Positions 36,186 to 45,838 of a stretch of DNA of 64,000 bases are shown one piece after another (position 1 is the stretch's first letter; each line of letters begins with the position of its first letter). A model generated the notes under the pieces. The model ran no database searches, was not told the DNA's origin, and worked only from the letters and a program-made list of their open reading frames with translations. The translations under genes and the position numbers were made by a program. Source of the DNA: Hydractinia symbiolongicarpus (lineage: Eukaryota > Cnidaria > Hydrozoa > Anthoathecata > Hydractiniidae); assembly GCF_029227915.1 (NCBI RefSeq), contig NC_079886.1, positions 7,936,001 through 8,000,000 on the forward strand, written 5' to 3'.

Positions 36186-38543
36186 TTTAGTCTTTAGAAT
36201 TAAAAAGGCAAACGGTTCTGGGAACAAAGTTGCTTCTTTTTTTTAAATTAATATGGTAAATAAAAACTACAGACCGTCGCATTTAATGCAATCAAATCTT
36301 AATATAAAATAGGTGGAAAAGACTTTATTCTTGAAGAAGAGGATGGTGATTATCCAATTTTCCCTACTTGTCCACAATCCTCCCCGCCCCATTGGTCCTA
36401 CTCCTACTAAGTCAAGTCACCTCCCCCCCCCCCCCCCCCACTTCCACGCATATTATGTGCATATACAGAATTTTGCAAACATTGTCATCTTTGCTAATGA
36501 CTAGAATAAATGTAAATGAAAAAAGGAGTACCTGGTAGACACATTTAATTCACTTTGTTTCTTTATTAACTTGTTTTTATGTAAACAAAAACGGTAAGTA
36601 CGCAGCCACTACCCATATAATCTTAATTTCGATCGATGAGTCATACCACGTAATGTAAATTTTGTGTTGAGACATGTTCATCTTCTTATGAAGGGCGTTG
36701 GGAATCTACCATGTCAGCAGTATTCTACGTGGCATCAAGATTTATTTTAAGTTTAGACAGGAAATTTAAGTTACTATTAGGTTTTGTTAGTTCGAAACGA
36801 AGTAAGAGAGAAAATATGGCATATGGACTCTAAATACGGTAAAATACTGTGTCGTCATCGAGTCATAAAATTATTTATTAGCGTCGCAGATGAAAGTGAC
36901 AAACCTTTTGCTAAAGAGACGATTTAAATAGTGACTATGAGAATAAATCGGAATTAGATCATTCGTCTTGGTAAAATATACAAGGAAAATGTTTTATTTA
37001 TAGAGGCCCCTTTTAAGTTAAATTCTCGCTGAAAAATGTGGTCCACGTAGTTGGTGTGGTTGTACAGCATTCAGCTTGTAATCATAAGGTTTCAATTTGA
37101 AGTCCCCACTCCAGCACACTTATAAGTAGTGTTGTCAGCTCATTTGGTGCTATCCATTGACTGTTAATCGGCTTGTGTGCCAGGCAACAAAGTTAGAGCA
37201 ATGCTGTGCCTCTGGCGGTAATGTAACATAGTTATAGTTAAAATAAAGGGAAAAGTCAACTCGTAAGATAAAAATCCCCAAAACGGTAAAAAAATGCTGC
37301 TGTATGAAAAGCGGCCTGCGGTGCGGTGTCTTTGTTTGCAGCCGCAAGATGACGTATACCCACTTCTGTTTTGCTGTTCTGTTTTGCGTTGTTGCGTGCT
37401 GTTAGTATTATTCTGAGATCACGTCTTTTTTTTATTTTATACAAAGTAAAGCTACGAATTTTAAAATTTAACGAGAAAAAAAGTAAAAATAAAGAGATTA
37501 CGCAGCGAGGCGATTGCCGCAGAAAAGCTGCGTTTTTAATGTGAATTTAGCTTTAGGTTGTTTTGAACTATGGCTGTGGTACGTAATATACATTTCCATT
37601 TCTTTCTGAAGAAAAACACACCCAACACAACACATTTACGTGATATGGCGTACAGTTGAATAACTTGTCCATACGCTTAGAATTACAACTAAGCCATCTG
37701 TGTCAAAAACAACCTTTGTTTTTTTCTTTTTCCATTGTGGTTAGCAAAAACTACACTAAGCGTCCAACCTCGTCCCCAGCTCTTGTTAGCCGTTTAGGTT
37801 TTGTTTTAATACAAAAAAAAGACCTGCAAGCCCTAGTAGCGAGGTTATTAGGTGGTCTGCTTTTGAGTTTACACAAATAATGGAAACTAAGCTATAAATT
37901 TTTTGGAAAGTTTAAAAAATAATATTTACACTTCTGATTTCGTATTTTATAAATAAGTTTACATTAGTAGTTAGTAACTGGAGAGGTCTGTAATCGAAAA
38001 AAGGTGTTTTTATTCGCTGTTCTGCTCTTAACACTCTTTTTTCTGAAAAAAATTAGAACAAAGAAACAAGTGGAACAATTAAAAACGAACAAAAACTCCA
38101 AAATAAAGAACTTAGTATTTAAAGCACACGGTTTTTTTGGAAAAAACTGACCTGCGACTGACTGTTCTTAATTTTCGAGCCTTTTAACTAACTAGTTCCC
38201 AGGACTTTTTGTCTCTCAGCGGCGCTACGCTGACAGTTTACCGGCAGATTTACTGAAAGAGACAACGGGTTCTGGATTGGAGATAGATAACAACAAACAA
38301 AAGTTGCTCAAAAGCTTTAGTATGGAAAAGTTTAACAACATTACAAAACTTTCCCCTCTAACTAGAAATGAACTCAAATCTCCATCCCTATCCCCAGGCT
38401 CTTATAGACCTTAAGCTGCTATTACGGAACAGTCAATAAATAGCATATTAAATTCATTAAAACGGAAAATTGCTCTCCAGGATAACAACATAAGTTAAAC
38501 CTCGATGTAGTTGATGAATTTCATTGACAGGATTATTACGATT
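36186..38543. other. intergenic, no supported gene
   Basis: Contains a C16 tract near 36422 and a degraded tRNA-like segment (37040-37125). No ORF with recognisable features. Confidence 0.5.
37040..37125 (+). mobile_element. degraded tRNA-derived SINE-like fragment
   Basis: GTAGTTGGTGTGGTTGTACA followed by GCATTCAGCTTGTAATCATA and GGTTTCAATTTGAAGTCCCC has the layout of a tRNA A-box, anticodon arm and B-box. It is too degraded for a functional tRNA and differs from the other two SINE copies. Confidence 0.35.
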
Positions 38544-39758
38544 TTAAAAGCAGAGAAAGTTATACAAGCTTTTACTTAACTGTTTAAAAGCTTTTCGGTA
38601 TTTCCGATTACCAAGCCCGTATATTAATGGATTTAGGGCACTTTTCAATTCAACCATGGTGACTATAATATAATACCAATGAACTGGAACGTTTTTAACG
38701 TTGACTAAAGCTGCGATATTAACAACAGCAGCAGGGATCCAACATACGCAATATGCTATGAAAATCATTATCATTAATTTTGTGACTTGGTATTCCTGTT
38801 TGGATAAATGTTTGGCTACCCTTTGTCTCTGCATATTTAACCGATTGTGATCATATGCGTCGCACACGGTCGTCTCTGATGTAACTATAACAGCAATCTC
38901 ATTGGTTGTTATAACAGTGGGACCATTTTTAGAAATGCTACCATCTTTGATTGGACTTTGTATTTCGTTCTGAATGTTTACTTCGATGCTGAGATTAGAT
39001 ACAGTTCTCACTCTTTGATGTTCTCCTGATTCACTTTTCCTAAACGTGACAGTGTGCTTTCTTGGTATTTCCACACCTGTGAAGGAGTTCTCACTTTGAC
39101 TGCCATTCACGTTGTAACTCGACAACACGTTGTTCTTGTGTCTTCTTAGCTCAACGAACAACAAGGTATAACACGTAGTAAGAATTGGAAAAGCTAAGCC
39201 AACCACGATGCTATAAAATATTGTACGAAACACACGATTCTCTGGACTCCAGTCGGTGAAACATACGCCATGGTAAATGCTATAATCATAAATACCAACG
39301 CCCCATGTAGGTAAACAAGCAAAGGCGATAGATATCATAAAGATTATGAAACAAGCTATGTTAAAACGCCTCTCCGTGATTAGAAACGTTCGACTAACGT
39401 TCGGAGAAATTTTACAATAACGAATAATTGCTATCATTGCAAGTACCATAGGGTTAAAAACAAACGAAAACGCGCTTGTGAGTGCTGTCAACTGACACAA
39501 TGGTTCAGCTAGTGAGTTAGCAAGCGTTAATTGGTTGAAAATCTTCGTTGGCATGACAATGGTTCCTCGTAAAAAGTCGCCAAACGATAGTAATGTTACG
39601 GCAGTGTTGTTCATGTCTCTTACTTTCTTAAATTTCACGTAGATGACAATGATACTTAAGTTACCAAAAATCACTATTAAAACAAGGAAGAAGGATACAA
39701 TACCGTTACCGTAAGCGCTTGCTTTAGGTACGACCTCTTCAGTCATGTTTTTCATCAT
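38544..39758 (-). CDS. melatonin-receptor-like class A GPCR, copy 2
   Basis: 404 residues from the ATG at 39758. Same architecture as 27357-28556: VRDMNNTAVTLLS in the first loop/TM2, IRYCKI after TM3, GVCFTDW in ECL2, a long polar third loop, CWIPAAVVNI in TM6 and NPLIYGLGNRKYRKAF in TM7. The similarity extends over the whole length except the N-terminus and third loop. The two genes lie about 10 kb apart in opposite orientation, so one arose from the other by an inverted duplication. No frame break. Single coding exon. Ligand unknown. Confidence 0.82.
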   Translation of the reverse strand: MMKNMTEEVVPKASAYGNGIVSFFLVLIVIFGNLSIIVIYVKFKKVRDMNNTAVTLLSFGDFLRGTIVMPTKIFNQLTLANSLAEPLCQLTALTSAFSFVFNPMVLAMIAIIRYCKISPNVSRTFLITERRFNIACFIIFMISIAFACLPTWGVGIYDYSIYHGVCFTDWSPENRVFRTIFYSIVVGLAFPILTTCYTLLFVELRRHKNNVLSSYNVNGSQSENSFTGVEIPRKHTVTFRKSESGEHQRVRTVSNLSIEVNIQNEIQSPIKDGSISKNGPTVITTNEIAVIVTSETTVCDAYDHNRLNMQRQRVAKHLSKQEYQVTKLMIMIFIAYCVCWIPAAVVNIAALVNVKNVPVHWYYIIVTMVELKSALNPLIYGLGNRKYRKAFKQLSKSLYNFLCF

Positions 39759-40900
39759 CTTTTCTTGAGTCGTTTTATGTTAATATGCTGTTTGGTTTCT
39801 TAAGAATGAACACAATCACGCTAAGACTTCACATATTAAAAAGATCTGTCCAAATGAAAGATGATCTTAAATGTCTAGCATGTCTAAGCAAAACTAACGA
39901 TCGATTTCTCTGGGAAATTCCTTTTTGTTAGATAACCCCAACATAAACATGTACTTCTAAAAACTGCTGATATGATATCTATTTATCAATCTTTGCGTAG
40001 GATGTTAAAGCATACTGTTTTTATGGTTAAAATAGCACTGGAAAACCTTATATATGGCTTTTACGAAACTTATAGACTTACATAAATAAATATTTAACTG
40101 ATTAGGTATATAAATACATATCTAAAATTCTCGCAATGTTTACATTTTAAAAAGTCATAATTTCGAAATCACGTGTAAAGAAAGACATTTCTTTTACTTG
40201 TTTTTTTACATTTACAGATGTAAACAGAACTTATTGTGTGTTAGGACTCTTGACCCAGTTGAAATAAAAATAGAGTAGGCTGTGAAAATGCAATTTTTTG
40301 ACATTTAGGGCGTGTTCAGCGTGTTTTTAAGGTGCTGTCTCAAATCTAACCAGTCTTTAGGTGATAAAAAATCAAAAGTTTATGTTCAACATGCTTCTTT
40401 GCTAAGTAATTTGTTGAAATGAGGAAAGAGAACCACTTATCAGTCATATGAATCAAAATCACAGACAACTAGAATCAGCAGATGCTCACTTCAAATATCA
40501 ATGTGTCAAGATATTTGATAAAAATAAGATACGGCCTTCAAAAATGGTAGTAGTGTACCGCCTTGCTTCATGTTAATCCAGAAAACATTTTTATTCAATC
40601 AATTCCTTTATTATAAAATGTCAGGTACCAAATGTTTTAGGGTCTTGGGGTTAACAGTTTTAACGTTAAACACCAGTTAAAGCACTTTTATCCCTGCACT
40701 CCAGTCCCTCATGAACCGTGGTAAAAATAACAAACAAACAAACAAACAAAAATAAACAGAAAAAAAATTAATCGGGATAGGCTCACTAACTGCAATTTCC
40801 GAACCATTTATGAAAACTAAAAACATCACAATTTATTTCATGTGTGCGTGTGAGTGTGAAAAACTTATCATGACTGTTTAATTAATGCTCGTAGTGACTT
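39759..40900. other. intergenic, no gene seen
   Basis: AT-rich. (CAAA)n microsatellite near 40734-40752. Ends with ACTT (40897-40900) at the boundary of the viral element. Confidence 0.5.
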
Positions 40901-41215
40901 AGAGATAGGAAAATGCGGATGTTAGGACAAAAATCCCTTAGCACTTTACCATTTTACGTCAAATCATAGATCATATCCGTTAAATCAACGATAGAAGAGT
41001 CCATAAAATCCCTTAGCACTTTACCATTTTACGTCAAATCATAGATCATGCCCGTTAAATCAACGATAGAAGAGATTCTGTCCCCAATCCACCAATCCCC
41101 GCCGTGTCCCCCTGGGCCCCCCACCCCCAAACTCCCCCCCCCCCATTACAGTGATAGGATTCAACCCTGTCTATAATGACCTCTAGCGTACGTGGTAATA
41201 CCATCTACTATTATT
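40901..41215 (+). repeat. left terminal inverted repeat (315 bp)
   Basis: Matches the right repeat end to end, except for a tandem duplication of a 75-bp unit (copies 40930-40999 and 41005-41074), of which the right end has one. The inner 55 bp are the last 18 codons of PolB. Near the middle is a long C/G homopolymer-rich tract that differs in length between the ends. Confidence 0.92.
40930..41074 (+). repeat. 75-bp tandem duplication within the left TIR
   Basis: Two copies, differing at two bases (TCATATCC versus TCATGCCC). The right TIR has the second type, so the first copy was added at this end. Confidence 0.9.
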
Positions 41216-44200
41216 CTTTTGTCATCATCTGCATTTAGAGCGAGTTTGTTTGTTTTTACCGTGTGAATATCATGCTTAATGGATCGAAAGGTAATCTGTT
41301 CTCTGTAAATATTCACACCATCGAACAAGCATCTCTTATAATCATCAAACCCTATGGCCTTCTTCACAACACATTTCTTGACTCCTTTGCACCTCTTATC
41401 CTCCCTACCACATAGATGTTTATAAGCATAATTCTTCGCTCTAAGAGCGATAAACTCCGTCATTACTTTACCACCTAACTCATCCTTCATCAGACCTATG
41501 ATCTTTTTATTCAAACCCAATGGTAGAGGTCTATCATCTCTCCTATCGTACCCTGAAGTGTCAAATCTCGTCGGCACATCATCAGCGATATCTTTGTAGA
41601 AGTCGTTGGTTTTGATGTGGTACACGAATGAATCCGTGTCCATGTAGCAAAGTTTTACATCCCCACCATATTTTGGTCTCATGTAATCATAGTGAAACTC
41701 ATACATAACTATCTTTGATAGATGGAGGAATGCCGGTCCTAGGTAGATTGGCTTGTTCAGTTTGATCTTGATCTTAGACATCTCTATGCCCATCAGTGTT
41801 TCCGAGAAACAGATAGCACCCTTGAAGTTGGGCTTCATCACCAGCTCCTCATATTGTTCTTTCTTGGTAGCCAAGCGTATGTCTTTGTGTCTACGATGAT
41901 TCTCCATAGTTTTACCAAAGACTGAATTGTTCATCAGCTTGAAAAAGTCCTTTTCAAAGTCATTCGTTGAATTGGTACGCAGATCGGTATTAAAATCGAT
42001 ATAAGGTTTCAACCATGCGCTTTGCTTAAACCTCAGTACCCTATGAACCTTCTCAAGAACGAGACCGTGCTTCAAAGCTTGATCAAGTGCACGGATGTGA
42101 ATGACATAGTTCTTCTTGTCTGAAAGACACGGTGTCAGCTTTTCGACGCCATTAATCACCTTCCTCTCAGGCATGAAAGGAAGATCGTTATGTGTATCAT
42201 GAAGCTCCCGTGGATATCTTGCATCAACCTCAAGGAAGTAACCCTCTTCACCATTTTCCGCAGCTAACTTTGAAATGAGTTTAGCAGTAAATTTACTAGC
42301 ATCAATCCACTTGAACCCTGCTGTCGGCAGCTTCTGAATCATAGCCCATCCATACAGATTGTTTGCATCAAGATACTGGAGATAGCTGTCCTCTTCATCC
42401 ACCTTATATCTAGCGCCCATATATTTGTTATTGGCCTTGGCGTGTCTATGAACAGCCTGACAGAGACCGCCCCTAATACCCCTCTCTATGAAGAGTAACA
42501 TATCCATATCGGACAACAAATCTAGCTCAACATCTGTCTTTTTCAGACAGGCCTGCCAGGCTAATTCCGGAGCCGTGTAGAAATGTGAAGGATCCAGTTT
42601 ATAGTTTGTCAAGCATGTTTCCCTAAAAGTCTCAAAAACATCAGAAAGCAATAGAACGTCTGTCTTGAGATAGATATCATGATAATCACCCATATTTTCA
42701 ACTTTCATGTCCTTCCACACCTTCTGGGCATGCGCATAATCGGCATCACTGATACCATTCATGTTCAACTTGCTATAAAACTCATCTTTCAACGAAAGCT
42801 TAGTTTCATTAAACCTATCGAATGAATCAACATATTCATATGGGTATACACCCTTTCTTCTCATTATTTTGAATTGCTCATCATCATTGAAGAATTTTCG
42901 AAGATTTTTACACTGATCATCAGAGAGATTGTTTACCAACTTATCCAGGCTACTAGCCATGAAACGAACCGAATCGATGAATCTTAATTTTATCTTTTTG
43001 GCTTCAGTCTCTCTATTTTTGTCAATGTGTTCACCAACCTTAACATCCGTCGAGAAAGAGATATATTTCTCCTTATTTTCGGCAATGACGCTTATACCTT
43101 CCTCTCCATGCTGTTTAGCAAGCTCTTTGATGAATAGATGTGCGTCATATCCACTCAGGTTATGGAAGACGACAGGGATATAATTGGGTACCTCGTATCG
43201 GAGATTACACTCACGGTGGGCAGCCCCGCGAAACTTACCGGTGAAATGGCAGTGATCCCTAACCTTGATGTCATCCTTGTAATCAAATTCTTTCATGCAA
43301 ATGTGGCACACCCTGGCTCTCTTGAAACTGTCACGCTCATCCTCCGTCAGTGGATACATTGCTTTCTGAGGAAACATATTATATAACCTTTTCACCTCAG
43401 AAACTACATGATCTACAAAGCGCGGAACACAGTCCTCACCGCGGTAAAGCTTCAGAGGGTCCGGCACTTCACCATGAGCATATTTGCTATAACAACAGAA
43501 ACCCGTAGGAACATGTTTACCAACTTTCTCGGTAGATGATCCACATTTTCTCTCTTCTTCGGGCAACTCTTTTGTGAAAGCTTCGAAATCGGCATACATG
43601 ATAAATGGAGATTTGAGCTGAAACTTACCATCAGTGAAGGTTAAGGTGCTACCCTCCTCAGGGAGTTGAATCTTAGCGGCATCGTTATCTTTACAATATT
43701 CAAAGTGCTCATCCCTTTTCTGTTCGCTTAAGAATCCATTTAGACAATTCAAGCAATAATACTCCCTATTTTTGTGCTTCGAGTTGGCCTTGCTCAGGAC
43801 ACCGCTCAAGTTCTTAACAGCGATATAATGTCTCTTATCCCCCTCACACAGTAAAAACAAAACAACCGTCTCCTTATAATCCAGATGCTTCGACTTGCGA
43901 CACATGTAGATACCTTCTCTCCCATCCTTTGTCAAGACATGCACAGCGACATCGGGGTTCCTTCTCTCAAACAAATCTATTTTATTTAGCGCCATTGGGA
44001 AAGTTAGACTATCCCAATTATACTTGTCATGCTTCTTAAGAATTGAGATACGCTCAGGATGATTATTGATTAGATTGTGGTTAAGCGCAGCGATAATAGC
44101 CCATCTGAAACATTCATCATCATCCTCGTTATGAGGGTTAATCACAGATCGCTTTCCACTGAAATTCTTGGGTAGCGGCAAGTAAGAACTACCTCTGGTT

Positions 44201-44502
44201 AATTTCAGTTTATGAAAGTCCACATGCATATGTAGGATCCTTTCGATTGTGAACCCGCTGGCGGGTAGAGCGGGGTTTTCAATCTGCTCGATTATCTTAT
44301 TACACATCCGATCGAAAACATCGGAAATGTCATCGAGGGCGTGCAGTATCTCCATATAGCTATTGAACGCTTTATCGACATGCATTACTATGGATTCAGG
44401 ATTAGATAAATCCTCATTGGATAAATCATCCCTTACCCACCTCACCCACAAGGTCGCCTGAGTCTTCAAAGACTTCTTCTGTTCGAGCAAGTCCTGCATC
44501 AA
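41161..44502 (-). CDS. protein-primed family B DNA polymerase (DNA_pol_B_2 type) with zinc/HNH-like insertions
   Basis: 1113 residues in one frame. Exonuclease motifs: YADFEAF (303-309), FHNLSGYDAHLF (446-457) and YLKTDVLLLSD (611-621). Polymerase motifs: A, YLDANNLYGWAM (710-721); B, KLMNNSVFGKT (855-865); C, YMDTDSF (953-959). N-terminal extras: a C2H2-like finger (residues 250-270) and an endonuclease VII-like Cys/His group (CHIC at 399-402, RDHCHFTG, then H429 and C432). It would copy the element from a protein primer at its ends. The ATG at 44502 is internal. The conserved N-terminus continues upstream in the -1 frame in 44499-45071. The 3' end lies in the left TIR. All catalytic motifs are intact. 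Confidence 0.95.
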   Translation of the reverse strand: MMQDLLEQKKSLKTQATLWVRWVRDDLSNEDLSNPESIVMHVDKAFNSYMEILHALDDISDVFDRMCNKIIEQIENPALPASGFTIERILHMHVDFHKLKLTRGSSYLPLPKNFSGKRSVINPHNEDDDECFRWAIIAALNHNLINNHPERISILKKHDKYNWDSLTFPMALNKIDLFERRNPDVAVHVLTKDGREGIYMCRKSKHLDYKETVVLFLLCEGDKRHYIAVKNLSGVLSKANSKHKNREYYCLNCLNGFLSEQKRDEHFEYCKDNDAAKIQLPEEGSTLTFTDGKFQLKSPFIMYADFEAFTKELPEEERKCGSSTEKVGKHVPTGFCCYSKYAHGEVPDPLKLYRGEDCVPRFVDHVVSEVKRLYNMFPQKAMYPLTEDERDSFKRARVCHICMKEFDYKDDIKVRDHCHFTGKFRGAAHRECNLRYEVPNYIPVVFHNLSGYDAHLFIKELAKQHGEEGISVIAENKEKYISFSTDVKVGEHIDKNRETEAKKIKLRFIDSVRFMASSLDKLVNNLSDDQCKNLRKFFNDDEQFKIMRRKGVYPYEYVDSFDRFNETKLSLKDEFYSKLNMNGISDADYAHAQKVWKDMKVENMGDYHDIYLKTDVLLLSDVFETFRETCLTNYKLDPSHFYTAPELAWQACLKKTDVELDLLSDMDMLLFIERGIRGGLCQAVHRHAKANNKYMGARYKVDEEDSYLQYLDANNLYGWAMIQKLPTAGFKWIDASKFTAKLISKLAAENGEEGYFLEVDARYPRELHDTHNDLPFMPERKVINGVEKLTPCLSDKKNYVIHIRALDQALKHGLVLEKVHRVLRFKQSAWLKPYIDFNTDLRTNSTNDFEKDFFKLMNNSVFGKTMENHRRHKDIRLATKKEQYEELVMKPNFKGAICFSETLMGIEMSKIKIKLNKPIYLGPAFLHLSKIVMYEFHYDYMRPKYGGDVKLCYMDTDSFVYHIKTNDFYKDIADDVPTRFDTSGYDRRDDRPLPLGLNKKIIGLMKDELGGKVMTEFIALRAKNYAYKHLCGREDKRCKGVKKCVVKKAIGFDDYKRCLFDGVNIYREQITFRSIKHDIHTVKTNKLALNADDDKRIIVDGITTYARGHYRQG

Positions 44503-45071
44503 CCTCTTGACGATAGGATGAACCTTTTCAAAAATACCCTGACATTCTTCTCACCATCCGAGTTTATCTTGAAGCGTTTGTATGAACCTACAAACGCTCC
44601 TTCAATAGGAGTATAGGGGTTTTCCTCTTTCACCTCTTCCTCTTCTTTATCTCCACTACCCTTTTTATACAAACTCATGATCTTATCCTTCATGGTTTTG
44701 AAAGCTTTTGTTGTTTTATCCTTAATAGCCTTAGGTACATGATTTATCAACCATTCCCTCCATTCATTCAACTTACTTTTCACAATAGGTCTGGTTTTAA
44801 TCATTTCTTGCAGCTCAAACAAATCCATGTCTTGTTGGCTAGTACCGGATCTCGAGGGTCTCGGTGCTGGTACGGGTCTAGGCATCGGTATTGGTCTATT
44901 TGGTCTCGGCGCTGGTACTGGTCTATTTGGTCTCGGCACTGGTACCGGTGCTGACACGGTAGTGGTTGTCAATAATTCGATCAGCTCAGCCTTTGTGAGC
45001 CTTGAGTAGCCGCGTAGACCGCGTTCTCTAGCGAGATCCCTTAATTCGGAAACTGTATTTCTCGAAGTCAT
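44499..45071 (-). CDS. SAP-domain protein, N-terminal portion of the polymerase gene, separated by a frame change
   Basis: 190 residues from a good ATG. An N-terminal SAP domain (VSELRDLARERGLRGYSRL, then KAELIELL) is a DNA-binding helix pair. It is followed by a proline-rich linker with repeated PVPAPRPNRP units and a basic region (KAFKTMKDKIM). The C-terminal YKRFKINSDGEKNVRVFLKR resembles the start of the PolB N-terminal domain in relatives, and the ORF stops a few codons later. The polymerase ORF overlaps it in the -1 frame. The two are best read as one SAP-PolB gene broken by a one-base loss around 44510-44550, or joined by frameshifting. No clean slippery heptamer is present (closest ATTTTTG). 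Confidence 0.8.
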   Translation of the reverse strand: MTSRNTVSELRDLARERGLRGYSRLTKAELIELLTTTTVSAPVPVPRPNRPVPAPRPNRPIPMPRPVPAPRPSRSGTSQQDMDLFELQEMIKTRPIVKSKLNEWREWLINHVPKAIKDKTTKAFKTMKDKIMSLYKKGSGDKEEEEVKEENPYTPIEGAFVGSYKRFKINSDGEKNVRVFLKRFILSSRG

Positions 45072-45075
45072 ATCG

Positions 45076-45171
45076 GGTTGTGATATACTATATGTGGACC
45101 TTTAATATGGTTTTATACAATCGTGAAACCAAAAAAAAGATTCATAACATTTGTTACTCGCGTGAGTAACA
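45076..45171. repeat. intergenic module copy A (promoter-like block plus hairpin)
   Basis: GGTTGTGATATAC, ATGGTTTTATA, ATCGTGAAACC and CATAACATTTGTTACTC recur in the same order at 45839-45893 plus 46079-46112. On the minus strand it lies directly upstream of the SAP-PolB ATG, with a TATAAAACC core that could be a promoter, and contains hairpin 45152-45171. Confidence 0.7.
45152..45171 (-). terminator. hairpin at the 3' end of the SAP-RING gene
   Basis: TGTTACTC-GCGT-GAGTAACA, 8-bp perfect stem, 25 bases after the SAP-RING stop, followed by an A/T run. Related stems occur at four other gene ends in the element. Confidence 0.5.
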
Positions 45172-45195
45172 AAAAACAATCTGACCCCCAACAAA

Positions 45196-45810
45196 TCAAT
45201 TATATTGTCTAATGACAAGATCGATGGATGCGCGACATATGGGGCATTTATCTCCCCCCGATTTCAATATAGATGCGCACGATAAACAGCAGCAAAAATG
45301 CCCGGTGTTCCCATGAACAATAGTTGCTTCCTTTCGTTTCGAATAGCAAATTATACATTTTTCCGATTCATTCAAGGTATCAATGTCATAGTCTGGGATA
45401 GCCGGCTGATGCGGCTCAACATTATACTCATCGATTGAATACATGGGTATCGGTGCTGATCCATTTGGTCTAGGCACGGGTCCTAAAAATTCGATCAGTT
45501 CGTGACCCCGCATCCCTAGGACGAGCGGCGCCGGTACCGGTCGGGTGGGTCTCAAAAATTCGATCAACTCAGCCTTTCTGAGCCTTGAGTAGCCGCGTAG
45601 ACCGCGTTCTCTAGCGAGATCCCTTAATTCGGAAACCGTTCTCAAAGTCATATCGGGTTCTCTAGTGGGTACTGTTGATAGCAATAATTCGATAAGCTCG
45701 GACCTTATGAGCCGCGAGTATCTACGTATGCCAAGGAACCTCGCTCGGGCTCTTAAATCGGGGACCGTGAAAAGATCAAAGTCATCAATGTATTCTCTAC
45801 TGTATATCAA
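45196..45810 (-). CDS. SAP-SAP-RING protein with MDM2-type RING (probable E3 ubiquitin ligase)
   Basis: 204 residues. Two SAP repeats (about 14-47 and 56-90; the second, LRDLARERGLRGYSRL, is nearly identical to that of SAP-PolB) are followed by a degenerate third and a proline-rich linker. The C-terminal RING has ligands C152, C155, H166, H171, C175, C178, C189 and C192. This is C2H2C4, with VHGNTGH at its centre, and ligand spacing equal to that of MDM2 as I recall it. The protein ends a few residues after the RING with an aromatic in the tail, as MDM2-type ligases do. Its likely role is ubiquitination of a host DNA-bound or nuclear factor; the target is unknown. The first part has no ATG (frame open from a TAA about 60 bases upstream). 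The first Met is residue 54 (45651), inside a SAP repeat boundary, so the start may be damaged. Confidence 0.82.
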   Translation of the reverse strand: MIYSREYIDDFDLFTVPDLRARARFLGIRRYSRLIRSELIELLLSTVPTREPDMTLRTVSELRDLARERGLRGYSRLRKAELIEFLRPTRPVPAPLVLGMRGHELIEFLGPVPRPNGSAPIPMYSIDEYNVEPHQPAIPDYDIDTLNESEKCIICYSKRKEATIVHGNTGHFCCCLSCASILKSGGDKCPICRASIDLVIRQYN

Positions 45811-45838
45811 ATCGAGAACGATTCCTGAAGAATTGCCT

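Noticed and set aside
42929-43386. Plus-strand ORFs opposite the polymerase
   Set aside because: Antisense shadows of a conserved coding frame, no motif.
41161-44502. Bacterial or plasmid contamination
   Set aside because: Element is embedded in host DNA with flanking short direct repeats and has a eukaryotic virus gene set.
44739-45009. Gly/Arg/Trp-rich plus-strand ORFs over the SAP linker
   Set aside because: Low-complexity shadows of the proline-rich linker.
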